NCBI GenBank assembly: GCA_013823135.1
Contig: PNLP01000015.1
Location: 62,001 to 126,000 of the forward strand
Source of the DNA: Planctomycetaceae bacterium
Lineage (GTDB): Bacteria > Planctomycetota > Planctomycetia > Gemmatales > Gemmataceae
Length of the DNA stretch: 64,000 nt
Direction: 5' to 3'
Positions 25,058-34,596 of the stretch are shown here, one piece after another (positions within the stretch are counted from its first letter, which is position 1; the number at the start of each line of letters is the position of its first letter). The translations under genes were made by a program, and so were the position numbers. The notes under the pieces are model-generated. The model was given only the letters and a program-made list of their open reading frames with translations. It ran no database searches and had not been told where the DNA came from.

Positions 25058-26410
25058 ATGCTCCGGGTTCTTGGCCACGCTTCCACGGTCTGCAACGGAA
25101 TCACTCGCCGCGATGCGCTGCGTGTTGGTTCACTCGCGGCGCTCGCCTCGGCCAAACACGTCATCCTCATCGACCTGTTCGGCGGGCCAAGCCACATCGA
25201 CACGTTCGACCCGAAGCCCGACGCACCCGACGGGATTCGCGGCGAGTTCAAAACCATCCCCACCGTGTTGCCCGGCATCCGCGTGTGCGAACACCTGCCG
25301 ATGCTCGCACGCCGGCTCGACAAGATGGCCGTCGTGCGGAGTGTCACGCACAAGTACAACTCGCACAACCCGTATGGCGTGATGACCGGCTTCGACGGTG
25401 GGCAGGATCAGACCGACTACTTCGCACGGCCCACGAACCACCCAAGCGTGCCGTCGGTGTGCCAGTATCTTGGCGTTGGTCGCGGAACTGAGCTACCGGG
25501 TTATGTCATGCTGCCGGCGTCTCCCGGCTACACGCAGGGGTTGCGGCGCGCCGGTCCGTATGGCGGGTATCTCGGGCCGAAGTGGGATCCGGTGTTCAGC
25601 ACGGCCGACGCCCACACCGGGAAGGACACCAGCGCCGACAAGGACTTCTACAACCACACCATCACGCCGATGGGCGAGCCGCAGTTGCCGAAGATCGAAG
25701 GCGGGATCACGCTCGACGCCCTGAACACCCGGCGGTCGCTGGTCGAACAACTCGACACGCACGCCGCCCACTTCGATGCTTCCAAACTCGCCACCCGCCG
25801 CGATGCCGCGTTCGATCTGTTGCTGTCTCCCAAGGCGAAGTCGGCGTTCGATCTGTCGCGGGAACCACTCAAACTCCGCGAACGCTACGGCCGCGATCTG
25901 TTCGGCTCCAGCGTGTTACTCGCTCGCCGACTGGTGGAGGCCGGGGTCACGTTCGTCACGGTTCACACCGAGGCGAAGCCGAACGGTCACTGGGACACGC
26001 ATACCAACAACTTCAAGATGCTACAGCACCTGTTGCTGCCGTTCCTCGATCGAGCCATGTCGGCCTTGATCGACGACTTGACCGATCGCGGGTTACTCGA
26101 TGAGACGCTGATCGTGGTGACCGGCGACATGGGTCGCGCGCCGAAGGTGAACGGCACGGCGGGTCGCGACCACTGGCCGCAGTGCGGGTTCTGCCTGTTC
26201 GCCGGCGGCGGCACGAAGGCCGGTGTGGTTCACGGCACCACGGACAAGATCGCCGCGTTCCCGACCGACCACCCGGTTTCGGCCGGCGACCTCGTGTCAA
26301 CCGTGTATCACCTCGTCGGCATCGACCCCGAAGCAATGGTCCCCGACCACACCAACCGACCCACGCACATCTCGCACGGTGGCTCGCCCATCCGCGCAGT
26401 GCTGCGGTAA
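25058..26410 (+). CDS. DUF1501 protein
   Basis: A 450-residue DUF1501 protein. The N-terminus has a compact Tat-like signal (TRRDALRVGSLAALAS) running almost directly into the core VILIDLFGGPSHIDTFDPKPD. Later landmarks are VTGDMGRAPKVNGTAGRDHW and CLFAGGGTKAGVVHG. GDMGRAP replaces the usual EFGRTP seen in the three other copies in this window, which may mark a distinct subgroup. It lies upstream of the second plus-strand cytochrome gene, reversing the order seen in the first pair. Confidence 0.9.
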   Translation: MLRVLGHASTVCNGITRRDALRVGSLAALASAKHVILIDLFGGPSHIDTFDPKPDAPDGIRGEFKTIPTVLPGIRVCEHLPMLARRLDKMAVVRSVTHKYNSHNPYGVMTGFDGGQDQTDYFARPTNHPSVPSVCQYLGVGRGTELPGYVMLPASPGYTQGLRRAGPYGGYLGPKWDPVFSTADAHTGKDTSADKDFYNHTITPMGEPQLPKIEGGITLDALNTRRSLVEQLDTHAAHFDASKLATRRDAAFDLLLSPKAKSAFDLSREPLKLRERYGRDLFGSSVLLARRLVEAGVTFVTVHTEAKPNGHWDTHTNNFKMLQHLLLPFLDRAMSALIDDLTDRGLLDETLIVVTGDMGRAPKVNGTAGRDHWPQCGFCLFAGGGTKAGVVHGTTDKIAAFPTDHPVSAGDLVSTVYHLVGIDPEAMVPDHTNRPTHISHGGSPIRAVLR

Positions 26411-26451
26411 TGACAGCCGCTTGCGGCTTCGCGATCATTTTGGATTACACC

Positions 26452-28833
26452 ATGCGGCTTCTTCCACTCTGGCTCGCGGTTCTCTTCCCCACCACGGCGA
26501 CCGCTGCCGACACGGTCGATTACCGCAAGGACATCAAGCCTGTCCTGCAAGAACGCTGCTACGCGTGCCACGGTTCGCTGGCCCAGAAGGCGAAACTCCG
26601 CGTCGATAGTGCCGCGAACATGCTCAAGGGTGGGGCGATCGTTCCCGGCAAACCCGGCGAGAGCGAACTGATTCTGCGAGTGGCTTCGGCCAATGACGAA
26701 ACACGGATGCCACCGGAAGGTCACCCGCTGAAGCCTGAGCAAATCGCAAAGCTGAAGGCGTGGGTGGAACAAGGCGCGAAGGTGCCCGCAGACGACACAC
26801 AGGAACCTGACCCACGCGATCACTGGTCGTTCCGCACACCCGTTCGTCCGCCAGTTCCGAAGGGGAGCGCGAACCCAATCGATGCGTTCGTTGCTTTGGA
26901 GTGGGCGAGGCGTGGGCTCACACCGGCTCCGCCCGCCGACAAACGAGTGCTGCTTCGCCGCGTGTACATCGACCTCATCGGGTTGCCGCCGACGGTCGAG
27001 CAGATGGAAGCGTTCCTCAAGGACACGTCGCCGCAGGCTTACGAAAAGGTGGTCGATCAGTTGCTCGCGTCGCCGCAGTATGGCGAACGCTGGGGCCGGC
27101 ACTTCCTCGATATCTGGCGTTACTCCGACTGGTGGGGGCTTGGGGCCGAACTGCGGAATAGCCAGAAGCACATCTGGCACTGGCGAGACTGGGTGGTCGA
27201 GAGCTTCAACGCCGACCTCGGCTACGACGAGATGATTCGGCAGATGCTCGCGGCCGACGAACTGTACCCGACCGATCCGCAGAAGTTGCGAGCCACGGGC
27301 TACCTCGCACGCTCGTACTTCCTGTTCAACCGCACGTCGTGGCTGGATGAAGTGATCGAGCACACGGGGAAGGGTTTCCTCGGCCTCACGTTCAACTGCG
27401 CGAAGTGCCACGACCACAAGTACGACCCGATCAAGCAAACCGACTTCTACCAGTTCCGCGCGATCTTCGAGCCATACCAACTGCGAACCGATCTCGTCCC
27501 CGGCGAACCGGACGTGGTGAAAGACGGCATCCCACGAGCGTTCGACTGCAACCTCGACGCCAAGACGCCGTTCCACATTCGCGGCGATGAACGCAACCCG
27601 GACAAGGATCGCGCCATCAACCCCGGCGTGCCGCAGTTCCTCAACCCGGATGGGCTGAAGATCACACTGGTGAAACTCCCAACGGAGGCGTACCAACCAC
27701 TGCGTCGTGCCGAGATCGCCGAGACGGTGCGAAAGCCCATCGAGGCGAAGGTTCTGGCCGCGAAGGATCGGCTCGCCAAGGCCGAAGCGATCGTGACCGG
27801 CCGGGCGGTGTTCCTGACCTGGGCGGCCTTGCCCGCGAAAGCCGCTGTGACCGCTGCGGAAAAGGAACTGGCAGACCTCAAGGCGGCGCTCGTGGACCCG
27901 GCCAAGGCTCCGCTTCCGCTTCGTGGCGCGATCAAGTCAGCCGAGTCGAACGTTGAACCGCCAGCGTCCAAGGCGCGACCATTCCCCGACACCAGCACGG
28001 GTCGTCGGACTGCCCTCGCCATCTGGCTCGCGAGTGAAAAGAATCCGCTGACCGCACGAGTTGCGGCGAATCATCTGTGGCTGCGGCACTTTGGCAAGCC
28101 GCTGGTTGCGAACGTGTTCGAGTTCGGCCGCAAGGGGACCGCACCGACACACCCCGAATTGCTCGACTGGCTCGCCGTCGAACTGATGGAGAACAAGTGG
28201 AGCTTCAAGCATCTTCACAAGCTGATGGTGACGAGCAACGTCTATCGGTTGTCTTCCGCCGCGACCGTGGCCGACAGTGTGAAGGCTGATCCCGAGAACC
28301 GTTACCTCTGGCGAATGAATTCCATCCGCATGGAATCGCAGGTGATTCGCGATAGCCTGTTGCACCTCGCTGGCGATCTCGACCTGACCCGCGGCGGGCC
28401 ACCAATCCCGGCCGCAGCGCAGGAAGCGAGTCGTCGCAGAGCGATGTACTTCTTCCACTCGCACAACGAACACAACAAGTTGCTCGACGTGTTCGACAAC
28501 GCGAACGTGCTCGACTGCTATCGCCGCACCGAGAGCATCGTTCCGCAGCAGGCACTCGCGTTGTGGAATAGCCGACTCGCGATGGCGATGGGTGCGAAGA
28601 TCAACGATCAACTGCATGTGCGCCTCGGTGATGCCGACGACGCGCGGTTCGTGAACGCGGCGTTCGAGGTGGTGCTAGGCACAGCGCCGACGAAGGACGA
28701 ACTTGCGACGTGCCTGGAGGCTCTGACAGAATTGCGTGCGGAATTGAAGGCCGCGAAAGACGCCGGGAAACGCGCTCGCTTGCAGGTGGTGCAGGCGCTG
28801 ATTAACCACAACGACTTCGTGACGGTGCGGTGA
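26452..28833 (+). CDS. DUF1549/DUF1553 planctomycete cytochrome
   Basis: A 793-residue secreted protein with signal peptide MRLLPLWLAVLFPTTATAAD. The haem motif is CYACHG (C36, C39, H40); DUF1549 carries CAKCHDHKYDPIKQTDFYQFRAIFE; DUF1553 includes LAIWLASEKNPLTARVAANHLWLRHFG and LAVELMENKWSFKHLHKL. An in-frame ATG at 26410 overlaps the stop of the previous gene (TAATG), but its extension is encoded by a family D repeat arm (AGCCGCTTGCGGCTTCGCG) and lacks signal character, so 26452 is preferred. A coiled region at residues ~415-510 (AKDRLAKAEAIVTG) splits the two domains. Confidence 0.9.
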   Translation: MRLLPLWLAVLFPTTATAADTVDYRKDIKPVLQERCYACHGSLAQKAKLRVDSAANMLKGGAIVPGKPGESELILRVASANDETRMPPEGHPLKPEQIAKLKAWVEQGAKVPADDTQEPDPRDHWSFRTPVRPPVPKGSANPIDAFVALEWARRGLTPAPPADKRVLLRRVYIDLIGLPPTVEQMEAFLKDTSPQAYEKVVDQLLASPQYGERWGRHFLDIWRYSDWWGLGAELRNSQKHIWHWRDWVVESFNADLGYDEMIRQMLAADELYPTDPQKLRATGYLARSYFLFNRTSWLDEVIEHTGKGFLGLTFNCAKCHDHKYDPIKQTDFYQFRAIFEPYQLRTDLVPGEPDVVKDGIPRAFDCNLDAKTPFHIRGDERNPDKDRAINPGVPQFLNPDGLKITLVKLPTEAYQPLRRAEIAETVRKPIEAKVLAAKDRLAKAEAIVTGRAVFLTWAALPAKAAVTAAEKELADLKAALVDPAKAPLPLRGAIKSAESNVEPPASKARPFPDTSTGRRTALAIWLASEKNPLTARVAANHLWLRHFGKPLVANVFEFGRKGTAPTHPELLDWLAVELMENKWSFKHLHKLMVTSNVYRLSSAATVADSVKADPENRYLWRMNSIRMESQVIRDSLLHLAGDLDLTRGGPPIPAAAQEASRRRAMYFFHSHNEHNKLLDVFDNANVLDCYRRTESIVPQQALALWNSRLAMAMGAKINDQLHVRLGDADDARFVNAAFEVVLGTAPTKDELATCLEALTELRAELKAAKDAGKRARLQVVQALINHNDFVTVR

Positions 28834-28857
28834 GTTGCATCATCGGAACGCCTTCTT

Positions 28858-29235
28858 ATGAATGAAATCGCCGCGACCGAACTTCAAATCCTTGGGTGCT
28901 TTGGTGTGGAACCACGCCTCCGGGATTCTGAAGTTCCCTGGTGTTACAACGACGCGGCGTATCTGACCGAGATTGACGGGTTATGGGTATCGTTTGCCAT
29001 CGCACCGGCCTACCACGACGTTAGGATTCTCGTGGCCCGGGGCAATCAGAGGTTGTTTGAGTTCAATTCGATGGGTGTCATGGACGTGCGAGTTATCGAC
29101 GAACCAGGTGTGGATGCCGTCGAAGTGGTTCTGTCGAAGCAGGCATGGTTGAAGTTACAACTTCGGCCATTGTTCGAGATCACTCAAGGGTTCGCGGTTG
29201 ACACCGCGATTCATTGCTCGGAGAGACGTTCATGA
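28858..29235 (+). CDS. Small hypothetical protein coupled to a DUF1501 gene
   Basis: A 125-residue cytoplasmic protein, not recognised. It has alternating hydrophobic strands ([45 protein letters not shown]), probably a mixed alpha/beta fold. It starts 24 bp after the cytochrome stop, and its last codons overlap the ATG of the next DUF1501 gene by 4 bp (ATGA), so it is translated as part of the operon. Base composition is somewhat more AT-rich than the large neighbours. No function can be assigned. Confidence 0.6.
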   Translation: MNEIAATELQILGCFGVEPRLRDSEVPWCYNDAAYLTEIDGLWVSFAIAPAYHDVRILVARGNQRLFEFNSMGVMDVRVIDEPGVDAVEVVLSKQAWLKLQLRPLFEITQGFAVDTAIHCSERRS

Positions 29236-30692
29236 ATCGGTCGCAACCATCCTGCTTCAGCCACAATCGTCGCTCCTTCCTCGCTGATTCCTTCCGTGGT
29301 TTCTCCGGCCTCGCGCTCGCGGCGATGCTCCAAAAAGACGGCTACGCCTCCGGAGACGCCGCGTGGTCGCCGCCCACAGGCAAGCCGCACCACACGCCGA
29401 AAGCCAAGTCCGTCATCTGGCTGTTCATGAACGGCGGCGTCTCGCACATGGAGACGTTCGACCCCAAGCCGATGCTCACGAAGTACGCGGGCAAGTCGAT
29501 CAACGAGACGCCGTTCAAGGAGACGCAGAACCCCGAGAAACTCAAACTCGCCCGTGTCACCGTCGTCAACGACGCCAACGGTCAGCAGCGGAACAAGCTG
29601 TATCCGTTGCAGGTCGGGTTCAAGAAGTATGGCAAGTCCGGCATCGAAGTCAGCGACTGGCTGCCGCACACCGGCTCGTGCATCGACGACATCGCCGTGC
29701 TTCGTTCCATGTGGACGACCGACGATAACCACGGCGCACAAACGCAGTTTCACACCGGTCGCCACATGCTCGACGGCGAATACCCGACGCTCGGCGCGTG
29801 GGTGCATTACGGCCTCGGCACGCTGAACGAGAATCTGCCGCAGTTCATCAGCATGGGGAACCGCGAATACTGGAACATCAAGGACGGCCACTACCTCGGG
29901 CCTGCGCACGACGCGGTACCGATGCGTGTCGACCCCGCGAACCCGCTCGACTACGGCAAGCCGGAACTGCCCGTCACGCTCGCAGAGCAGAAAGCCGGCT
30001 TCGCGCTTTCCGACAAGTTGAACAAACTCCGCGCTGCGCAGTACCCCAACGACCCGGCACTCGACGCCCGCATCAAGTCGTATGAACTCGCGTTCCGGAT
30101 GCAGCGGTCGTTGCCCGAGGTGCTCGACTTCTCGAAGGAAACTGCCGAGACGCTGAAACTCTATGGCATCGACCGCGCCGAGACGAAGGCGTTCGGGCAA
30201 CAACTGCTCGCGTCGCGGCGACTGGTGGAACGTGGCGTGCGGTTCATTCAGATTCAGCACGGGGCCGGCGGCGCGGGTGTGTGGGACGCCCACGGGGGCC
30301 TCAAGGCGAACCACACGAAGAACTGCCTCGCGGTCGACCAACCGATCGGCGGGTTGCTCAAGGACCTGAAGCGCACGGGGATGTTGAAGGATACGATCGT
30401 CGTGTTCTGCACCGAGTTCGGCCGCACGCCCGGCACCCAGGGGAGCGACGGTCGCGACCACCACATCTTTGGCTTTTCGGTGTGGATGGCGGGCGGCGGG
30501 TTGAAGGGTGGCATCGTCCACGGTGCGACGGACGAGATCGGCTTCCACGCGGTGGAGGACCGCCACTACGTCACCGATGTTCACGCGACGATCATGCACC
30601 AACTGGGCCTGGATTCGCGGAAGCTGGAAATCCCTGGCCGCAAGCGCCTCGACATCGACCACGGCGCACCGATCAAGGAAATCATCGGGTAA
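29232..30692 (+). CDS. DUF1501 protein
   Basis: A 486-residue DUF1501 protein with a Tat signal ([22 protein letters not shown]). Landmarks are [40 protein letters not shown] and [15 protein letters not shown]. The start at 29232 is fixed by the 4-bp overlap with the preceding small gene and by the Tat motif. It is the last gene of the plus-strand cluster; a 290-bp AT-richer gap follows. Like the other three copies it is probably exported folded and acts outside the cytoplasm. Confidence 0.9.
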   Translation: MNRSQPSCFSHNRRSFLADSFRGFSGLALAAMLQKDGYASGDAAWSPPTGKPHHTPKAKSVIWLFMNGGVSHMETFDPKPMLTKYAGKSINETPFKETQNPEKLKLARVTVVNDANGQQRNKLYPLQVGFKKYGKSGIEVSDWLPHTGSCIDDIAVLRSMWTTDDNHGAQTQFHTGRHMLDGEYPTLGAWVHYGLGTLNENLPQFISMGNREYWNIKDGHYLGPAHDAVPMRVDPANPLDYGKPELPVTLAEQKAGFALSDKLNKLRAAQYPNDPALDARIKSYELAFRMQRSLPEVLDFSKETAETLKLYGIDRAETKAFGQQLLASRRLVERGVRFIQIQHGAGGAGVWDAHGGLKANHTKNCLAVDQPIGGLLKDLKRTGMLKDTIVVFCTEFGRTPGTQGSDGRDHHIFGFSVWMAGGGLKGGIVHGATDEIGFHAVEDRHYVTDVHATIMHQLGLDSRKLEIPGRKRLDIDHGAPIKEIIG

Positions 30693-30982
30693 CTGTGAGG
30701 TGGTGCGTGAAACGGTTCCGGGCGACAGGGGGACACCACATCCGGAACCGTTTACCTGTCCGGAAGAAAGATCGTCATCGTAATTGCAAGTAACGACAAA
30801 GAAATTTCTTATACCCAATTTATTGCCAAATACGAACTCCTTGCACGGCCGGAAAGTACCCAGATTAACACGGTACCATCCGCGCTTGTATTTTGATGAG
30901 AGATGAAACCGTGCTGGTAAGCGATTTGCTGAAATCGAATACCAGCACCGATCCTTGCGCGATGATCTAAGGAGATCCTCGG

Positions 30983-31903
30983 ATGAGCGATGAAGAGGCG
31001 CTTATCGCTGCCATTGCAACTGACCCGGCCGACGACACGGTTCGGCTGGCGTATGCGGACTGGCTCGACGAACACGACCATCCCGGTGGGGCCTACCTGC
31101 GGACCGAGGTCGAACTCGCGAAACTCGGGCGGCGGTCCAAGAAGAAGGCGGCCGTGCTCCGGGCGCAACTGCTCGATCAGCGGCGGGCCATCGACCCCGC
31201 ATGGCTGGCGCGATTCGAGCAGCCGCACCTCCTCCGCGTCAACCCGACGCCGTTCCCCTCGGAGTGGATCGGGACCGACCTTTCCGGTGCCCGCAACGTG
31301 GACGGCACCTACGGCGGCAGCGGCTACCAGTCCCTGCCGTCGCTGCCGGTCGAGCAGTTCCGCGGCGACTGGCGGTGGCTGTTGCCGGCCGGTCACAAGC
31401 CGAGTCCCGTCAAGCACGGCACGCGCCTGGCCCGGCTGGCCAAGGGCCACGGCCTGACGCTACCGCCCGGGTTCGTGGAGTTCGCCAACGACACCGCCGC
31501 GCAGGAGTTGATCCGCTCGAACACAGACTGCTTCTTTGATTGGGCCGAAGGGTTTGCCGACAGCCCCGCGGGCGATGGCGGGTCGCTGATTCGCTTCTAC
31601 GCCGACTCGCAGGGGTGCGTGTACTGGTACCTGTACGCAACGCCGTCCGGGTACTCGTGTGTGGTCGCATCGCCGAAGCGGTACGGGGACGATGACGACG
31701 AGGATGAAGACGACGAGGATGAGGAAGGGGACGAGTCGGGAGACACCTACTTCTGCGCCCCGTCGTTCGAGGCGTTCGTGTACCGCACGTGGATCGAAAA
31801 CGAGATCTGGTTCCGGCTCGCCGAGCCGACGTTCGACTTCCACGACCCGCGGCCAATGACCGCGGAAATGCAAGCATACCTGGACCACTACGAGAAGAGG
31901 TGA
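30983..31903 (+). CDS. TIGR02996 repeat-companion protein with SUKH-like C-terminus
   Basis: A 306-residue cytoplasmic protein. Residues 1-50 (EEALIAAIATDPADDTVRLAYADWLDE) are the TIGR02996 'repeat-companion' domain, strongly expanded in Gemmata-type genomes. Residues ~150-285 (LTLPPGFVEFANDTAAQE, then FFDWAEGF and YSCVVASP) suggest an SMI1/KNR4 (SUKH)-like module of the kind used as immunity proteins. An acidic run of Asp/Glu at about residues 235-252 interrupts it. An RBS (GGAG) lies 8 bases before the ATG. The first domain is secure; the SUKH call is tentative. REP palindromes start 8 bp after the stop. Confidence 0.7.
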   Translation: MSDEEALIAAIATDPADDTVRLAYADWLDEHDHPGGAYLRTEVELAKLGRRSKKKAAVLRAQLLDQRRAIDPAWLARFEQPHLLRVNPTPFPSEWIGTDLSGARNVDGTYGGSGYQSLPSLPVEQFRGDWRWLLPAGHKPSPVKHGTRLARLAKGHGLTLPPGFVEFANDTAAQELIRSNTDCFFDWAEGFADSPAGDGGSLIRFYADSQGCVYWYLYATPSGYSCVVASPKRYGDDDDEDEDDEDEEGDESGDTYFCAPSFEAFVYRTWIENEIWFRLAEPTFDFHDPRPMTAEMQAYLDHYEKR

Positions 31904-31910
31904 CGCTTTT

Positions 31911-32058
31911 GCGAGCGGCGCGGCGTCAGCCCGCCGGTTGTTGGAATTATTCTTGCGAGCGGCGCGGCGTCAGCCCACCGGTTGTTGAGCGAAGTACCGG
32001 CGGGCTGACGCCGCGCCGTTCGCAATACAACACCGGCGGCTGACGCCGCGCCGCTCGC
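31911..32058. repeat. REP cluster upstream of RAYT
   Basis: Four GCGAGCGG-type units: two direct (31911, 31955) with body GCGGCGTCAGCCC, then two inverted (31996, 32032) with body GGGCTGACGCCGC. Each can form an imperfect hairpin next to the constant foot GCTCGC/GCGAGC. The cluster ends 17 bp before the transposase gene. Confidence 0.9.
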
Positions 32059-32075
32059 CACTGAGGGGAAACCTC

Positions 32076-32603
32076 ATGACCTGGCTCCTGACGTGGACGA
32101 CCTACGGCACTCGGCTACCAGGCGACCGACGCGGCTTCGTCAGCGGGGTGCGCACGGCAACTGGCGAAGTCGTCGTACACAACCAACCCGGCACTGCGGT
32201 TGATGCCGACCTGCCTGGCCTTCGTCGAGACGCCGAGTCGATCATGACTCAACCGGCGGTGTGGTTAACGCCCGAGCAGGCTGCGTCGGTGTCGGTGCAG
32301 TTCCGTGAGACCGCCGCGAACAGAAACTGGACTTTGCTCGCGTTCGCGGTGATGTCGAACCATGTCCACCTCGTCGTCGAGGTTGCCGACGAAGTTCCCG
32401 CCGCGAAGTTGCTGACCGACTTCAAAGCGTACACGACTCGTCGCCTCAACGCCGATCGTTCCCCCGGCTCGAAGCAGCGATGGTGGACCGAACGGGGCTC
32501 CACTCGTGCGTTGCGTTATCCAGATGCTGTGGAAGGGGCGATCGCGTATGTAAAGAGGCAAGAACTGCCGTTCGTAATCTGGCTGGCGGACGAAGTTGCC
32601 TAA
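32076..32603 (+). CDS. REP-associated tyrosine transposase (Y1/IS200-like, RAYT)
   Basis: A 175-residue single-domain HUH transposase of the REP-associated (RAYT) group. The metal-binding motif is HVHLVV (H96 and H98), preceded by the conserved AFAVMSN; the catalytic tyrosine is most likely Y119 in DFKAYTTRRL. An RBS (GAGGGG) precedes the ATG. The protein is short for the family but all catalytic elements are present. REP clusters lie on both sides (31911-32058 and 32618-32763), the classical arrangement in which a domesticated transposase mobilises the surrounding palindromes. RAYTs cut single-stranded REP DNA with the palindrome as structural signal; activity here is inferred. Confidence 0.88.
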   Translation: MTWLLTWTTYGTRLPGDRRGFVSGVRTATGEVVVHNQPGTAVDADLPGLRRDAESIMTQPAVWLTPEQAASVSVQFRETAANRNWTLLAFAVMSNHVHLVVEVADEVPAAKLLTDFKAYTTRRLNADRSPGSKQRWWTERGSTRALRYPDAVEGAIAYVKRQELPFVIWLADEVA

Positions 32604-32617
32604 ACGGTTGTCTGCCG

Positions 32618-32763
32618 GCGAGCGGCGCGGCGTCAGCCCGCCGGTGCTCGCTTTGCCGGCGAGCGGCGCGGCGTCAGCCCGCCGGTACTTCGCTCAACAA
32701 CCGGCGGGCTGACGCCGCGCCGCTCGCAATACAACACCGGCGGGCTGACGCCGCGCCGCTCGC
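32618..32763. repeat. REP cluster downstream of RAYT
   Basis: Two direct units (32618 and about 32659) followed by two inverted units (about 32700 and 32736), mirroring the upstream cluster. The sequences are near-identical (GCGAGCGGCGCGGCGTCAGC), indicating recent copying. The array ends about 20 bp before the sulfatase start. Confidence 0.9.
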
Positions 32764-32787
32764 CTGCCTCTTCCGGAGTTAATCGTG

Positions 32788-34590
32788 ATGCGTATCTTGC
32801 TCGTCCTCGCCACACTCGCCCTCGGCTCGCGGCTAAACGCGGCCGACCCACCCAAACCCAACGTCGTGCTCATCGTCATCGACGACCTCGGGCAGCGCGA
32901 CCTCGGGTGCTACGGCAGCAGCTTCTACAAGACCCCCAACATCGACAAGATGGCCAAGGAGGGGCTGCGCTTCACCGACTTCTACGCCGCGTGCCCCGTG
33001 TGCTCGCCCACCCGCGTCAGCATTCTCACGGGGAAGTATCCGCAGCGCGCCAACATCACCGACTGGATTCCCGGCCGCCCGGACCGGCCCGACCAGCGGC
33101 TCAAGCGACCGGAGATTCGCAACGAGTTGCCGCTGGATGAAGTCACCATCGCGAAGGTGCTGAAGGAGCACGTTTACACCACCGCGAGCATCGGCAAGTG
33201 GCACCTGGGCGGCGCCGGCTTCGAGCCCACCAAGTTCGGCTTCGACGTGAACATCGCCGGCGACCAAACCGGCACGCCTCGCAGTTACTTCGCACCGTTC
33301 GCGAACAAGGGTGGCAACATGCCGGGGCTTGAGAAAGCCGAACCCGGCGAATACCTCACCGATCGCCTCGCGGCTGAAGCGGAAAAGTTCATCGAAGCGA
33401 ACAAGGAGAAGCCGTTCTTCCTGTACATGCCGCACTACGGCGTTCACACTCCGCTCCAGGCCAAGAAGGATGTGATCGCGAAGTACAACGTCAAGCCGGC
33501 CCACGGCAAGCAGAGCAACCCCGTGTACGCCGCGATGGTCGAGAGCATGGACGATGCGGTTGGTCGCGTGCTGAAGAAACTCGATGACCTGAAGCTCAGC
33601 GAGAACACGCTCGTCATCTTTACCAGCGACAACGGCGGGCTCGCGACGCTCGAAGGAATGCCGTTCGCCCCGACGATCAACTCGCCCCTCCGCGAAGGGA
33701 AGGGCTACCTTTACGAGGGCGGCGTCCGCGTGCCGATGATCGTGAAGTGGGCCGGCAAGGTGAAACCCGGAGTCACGGATCAGGTCGCGTGCAGCATCGA
33801 CTTCCTGGAGACGATCACCGAGGCGTGCAACGTCCCCGGCAAGCGAACCTCGGCCGTGAAACAACCCGACGGTGTCTCGCTGCTGCCCGTGTTCGAGGGA
33901 AAGAAGCTCCGCGATCGGGCGATCTACTGGCACTACCCGCACTACGCCAATCAGGGGAGCCGGCCCGGCGGCGCGGTCCGCAGCGGCGACCTCAAGTTGA
34001 TCGAGTTCTACGAGGACGGCCGCCGCGAGTTGTTCGACGTGAAGAAGGACATCGGCGAGAGCCGCAACCTTGCCGCGGAGAAGCCCGAGGTGGTGAAGGA
34101 ACTCGCCGCGAAGCTCGACACGTGGCGCACGGCGGTTGGCGCGCGGATGCCGACACCGAACCCCGACTACAAGCCGAACCCGCCGGCGAAGGACGGCACC
34201 ATCACCCTTCCGGCCCGCACGGCGCTAGTGAGTGGCGTAATGCTGCGATTCGAGCCGCTGCCGCACAAGAACACACTCGGCTTCTGGGTGAACAAGGATG
34301 ACTACGCGACGTTCGACTTCACCGTCGAAACCCCCGGCACGTTCACTGTGGAGGTGCTGCAAGGCTGCGGGAACAAGAGTGGTGGCGCGGAAGTGGAACT
34401 GGCGACCGGCGATGAGAAGGTCACGTTCACCGTGAAGGAAACTGGCGGTTTTCAGGCGTTCGAGGCTCGCGAGATTGGCACGCTGAAGCTGGAAAAGGCC
34501 GGGCGTTACACGCTGACGGTGAAGGCGAAGACAAAGCCCGGAGCCGCGGTCATGGACCTGCGGCAGATCGTGCTGAAGCCGACGAAGTGA
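32788..34590 (+). CDS. Secreted sulfatase
   Basis: A 600-residue arylsulfatase-type enzyme, expected to remove sulfate esters from polysaccharides outside the cytoplasm. A signal peptide (ILLVLATLALGSRLNA) is followed by VVLIVIDDLGQRDLGCYG, which provides the metal-binding Asp pair. CSPTR near residues 72-76 is the formylglycine motif; the Cys form needs an FGE-type maturase encoded elsewhere. TSDNGG and GKWHLGG are further active-site signatures. The last ~110 residues (VSGVMLRFEPLPHKNTLGFW onwards) form an extra beta-rich domain, perhaps carbohydrate-binding. A GTG three bases upstream is an alternative start. Sulfatases are a planctomycete hallmark and fit the surface-protein cluster nearby. 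Confidence 0.93.
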   Translation: MRILLVLATLALGSRLNAADPPKPNVVLIVIDDLGQRDLGCYGSSFYKTPNIDKMAKEGLRFTDFYAACPVCSPTRVSILTGKYPQRANITDWIPGRPDRPDQRLKRPEIRNELPLDEVTIAKVLKEHVYTTASIGKWHLGGAGFEPTKFGFDVNIAGDQTGTPRSYFAPFANKGGNMPGLEKAEPGEYLTDRLAAEAEKFIEANKEKPFFLYMPHYGVHTPLQAKKDVIAKYNVKPAHGKQSNPVYAAMVESMDDAVGRVLKKLDDLKLSENTLVIFTSDNGGLATLEGMPFAPTINSPLREGKGYLYEGGVRVPMIVKWAGKVKPGVTDQVACSIDFLETITEACNVPGKRTSAVKQPDGVSLLPVFEGKKLRDRAIYWHYPHYANQGSRPGGAVRSGDLKLIEFYEDGRRELFDVKKDIGESRNLAAEKPEVVKELAAKLDTWRTAVGARMPTPNPDYKPNPPAKDGTITLPARTALVSGVMLRFEPLPHKNTLGFWVNKDDYATFDFTVETPGTFTVEVLQGCGNKSGGAEVELATGDEKVTFTVKETGGFQAFEAREIGTLKLEKAGRYTLTVKAKTKPGAAVMDLRQIVLKPTK

Positions 34591-34596
34591 GGTTTT

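Noticed and set aside
30809..31450. 213-codon minus-strand ORF
   Set aside because: Antisense to the TIGR02996 gene, whose N-terminal domain is unmistakable.
31911..32763. CRISPR array
   Set aside because: Repeats are palindromic and in both orientations, spacing is irregular, and there are no cas genes; a RAYT lies between them.
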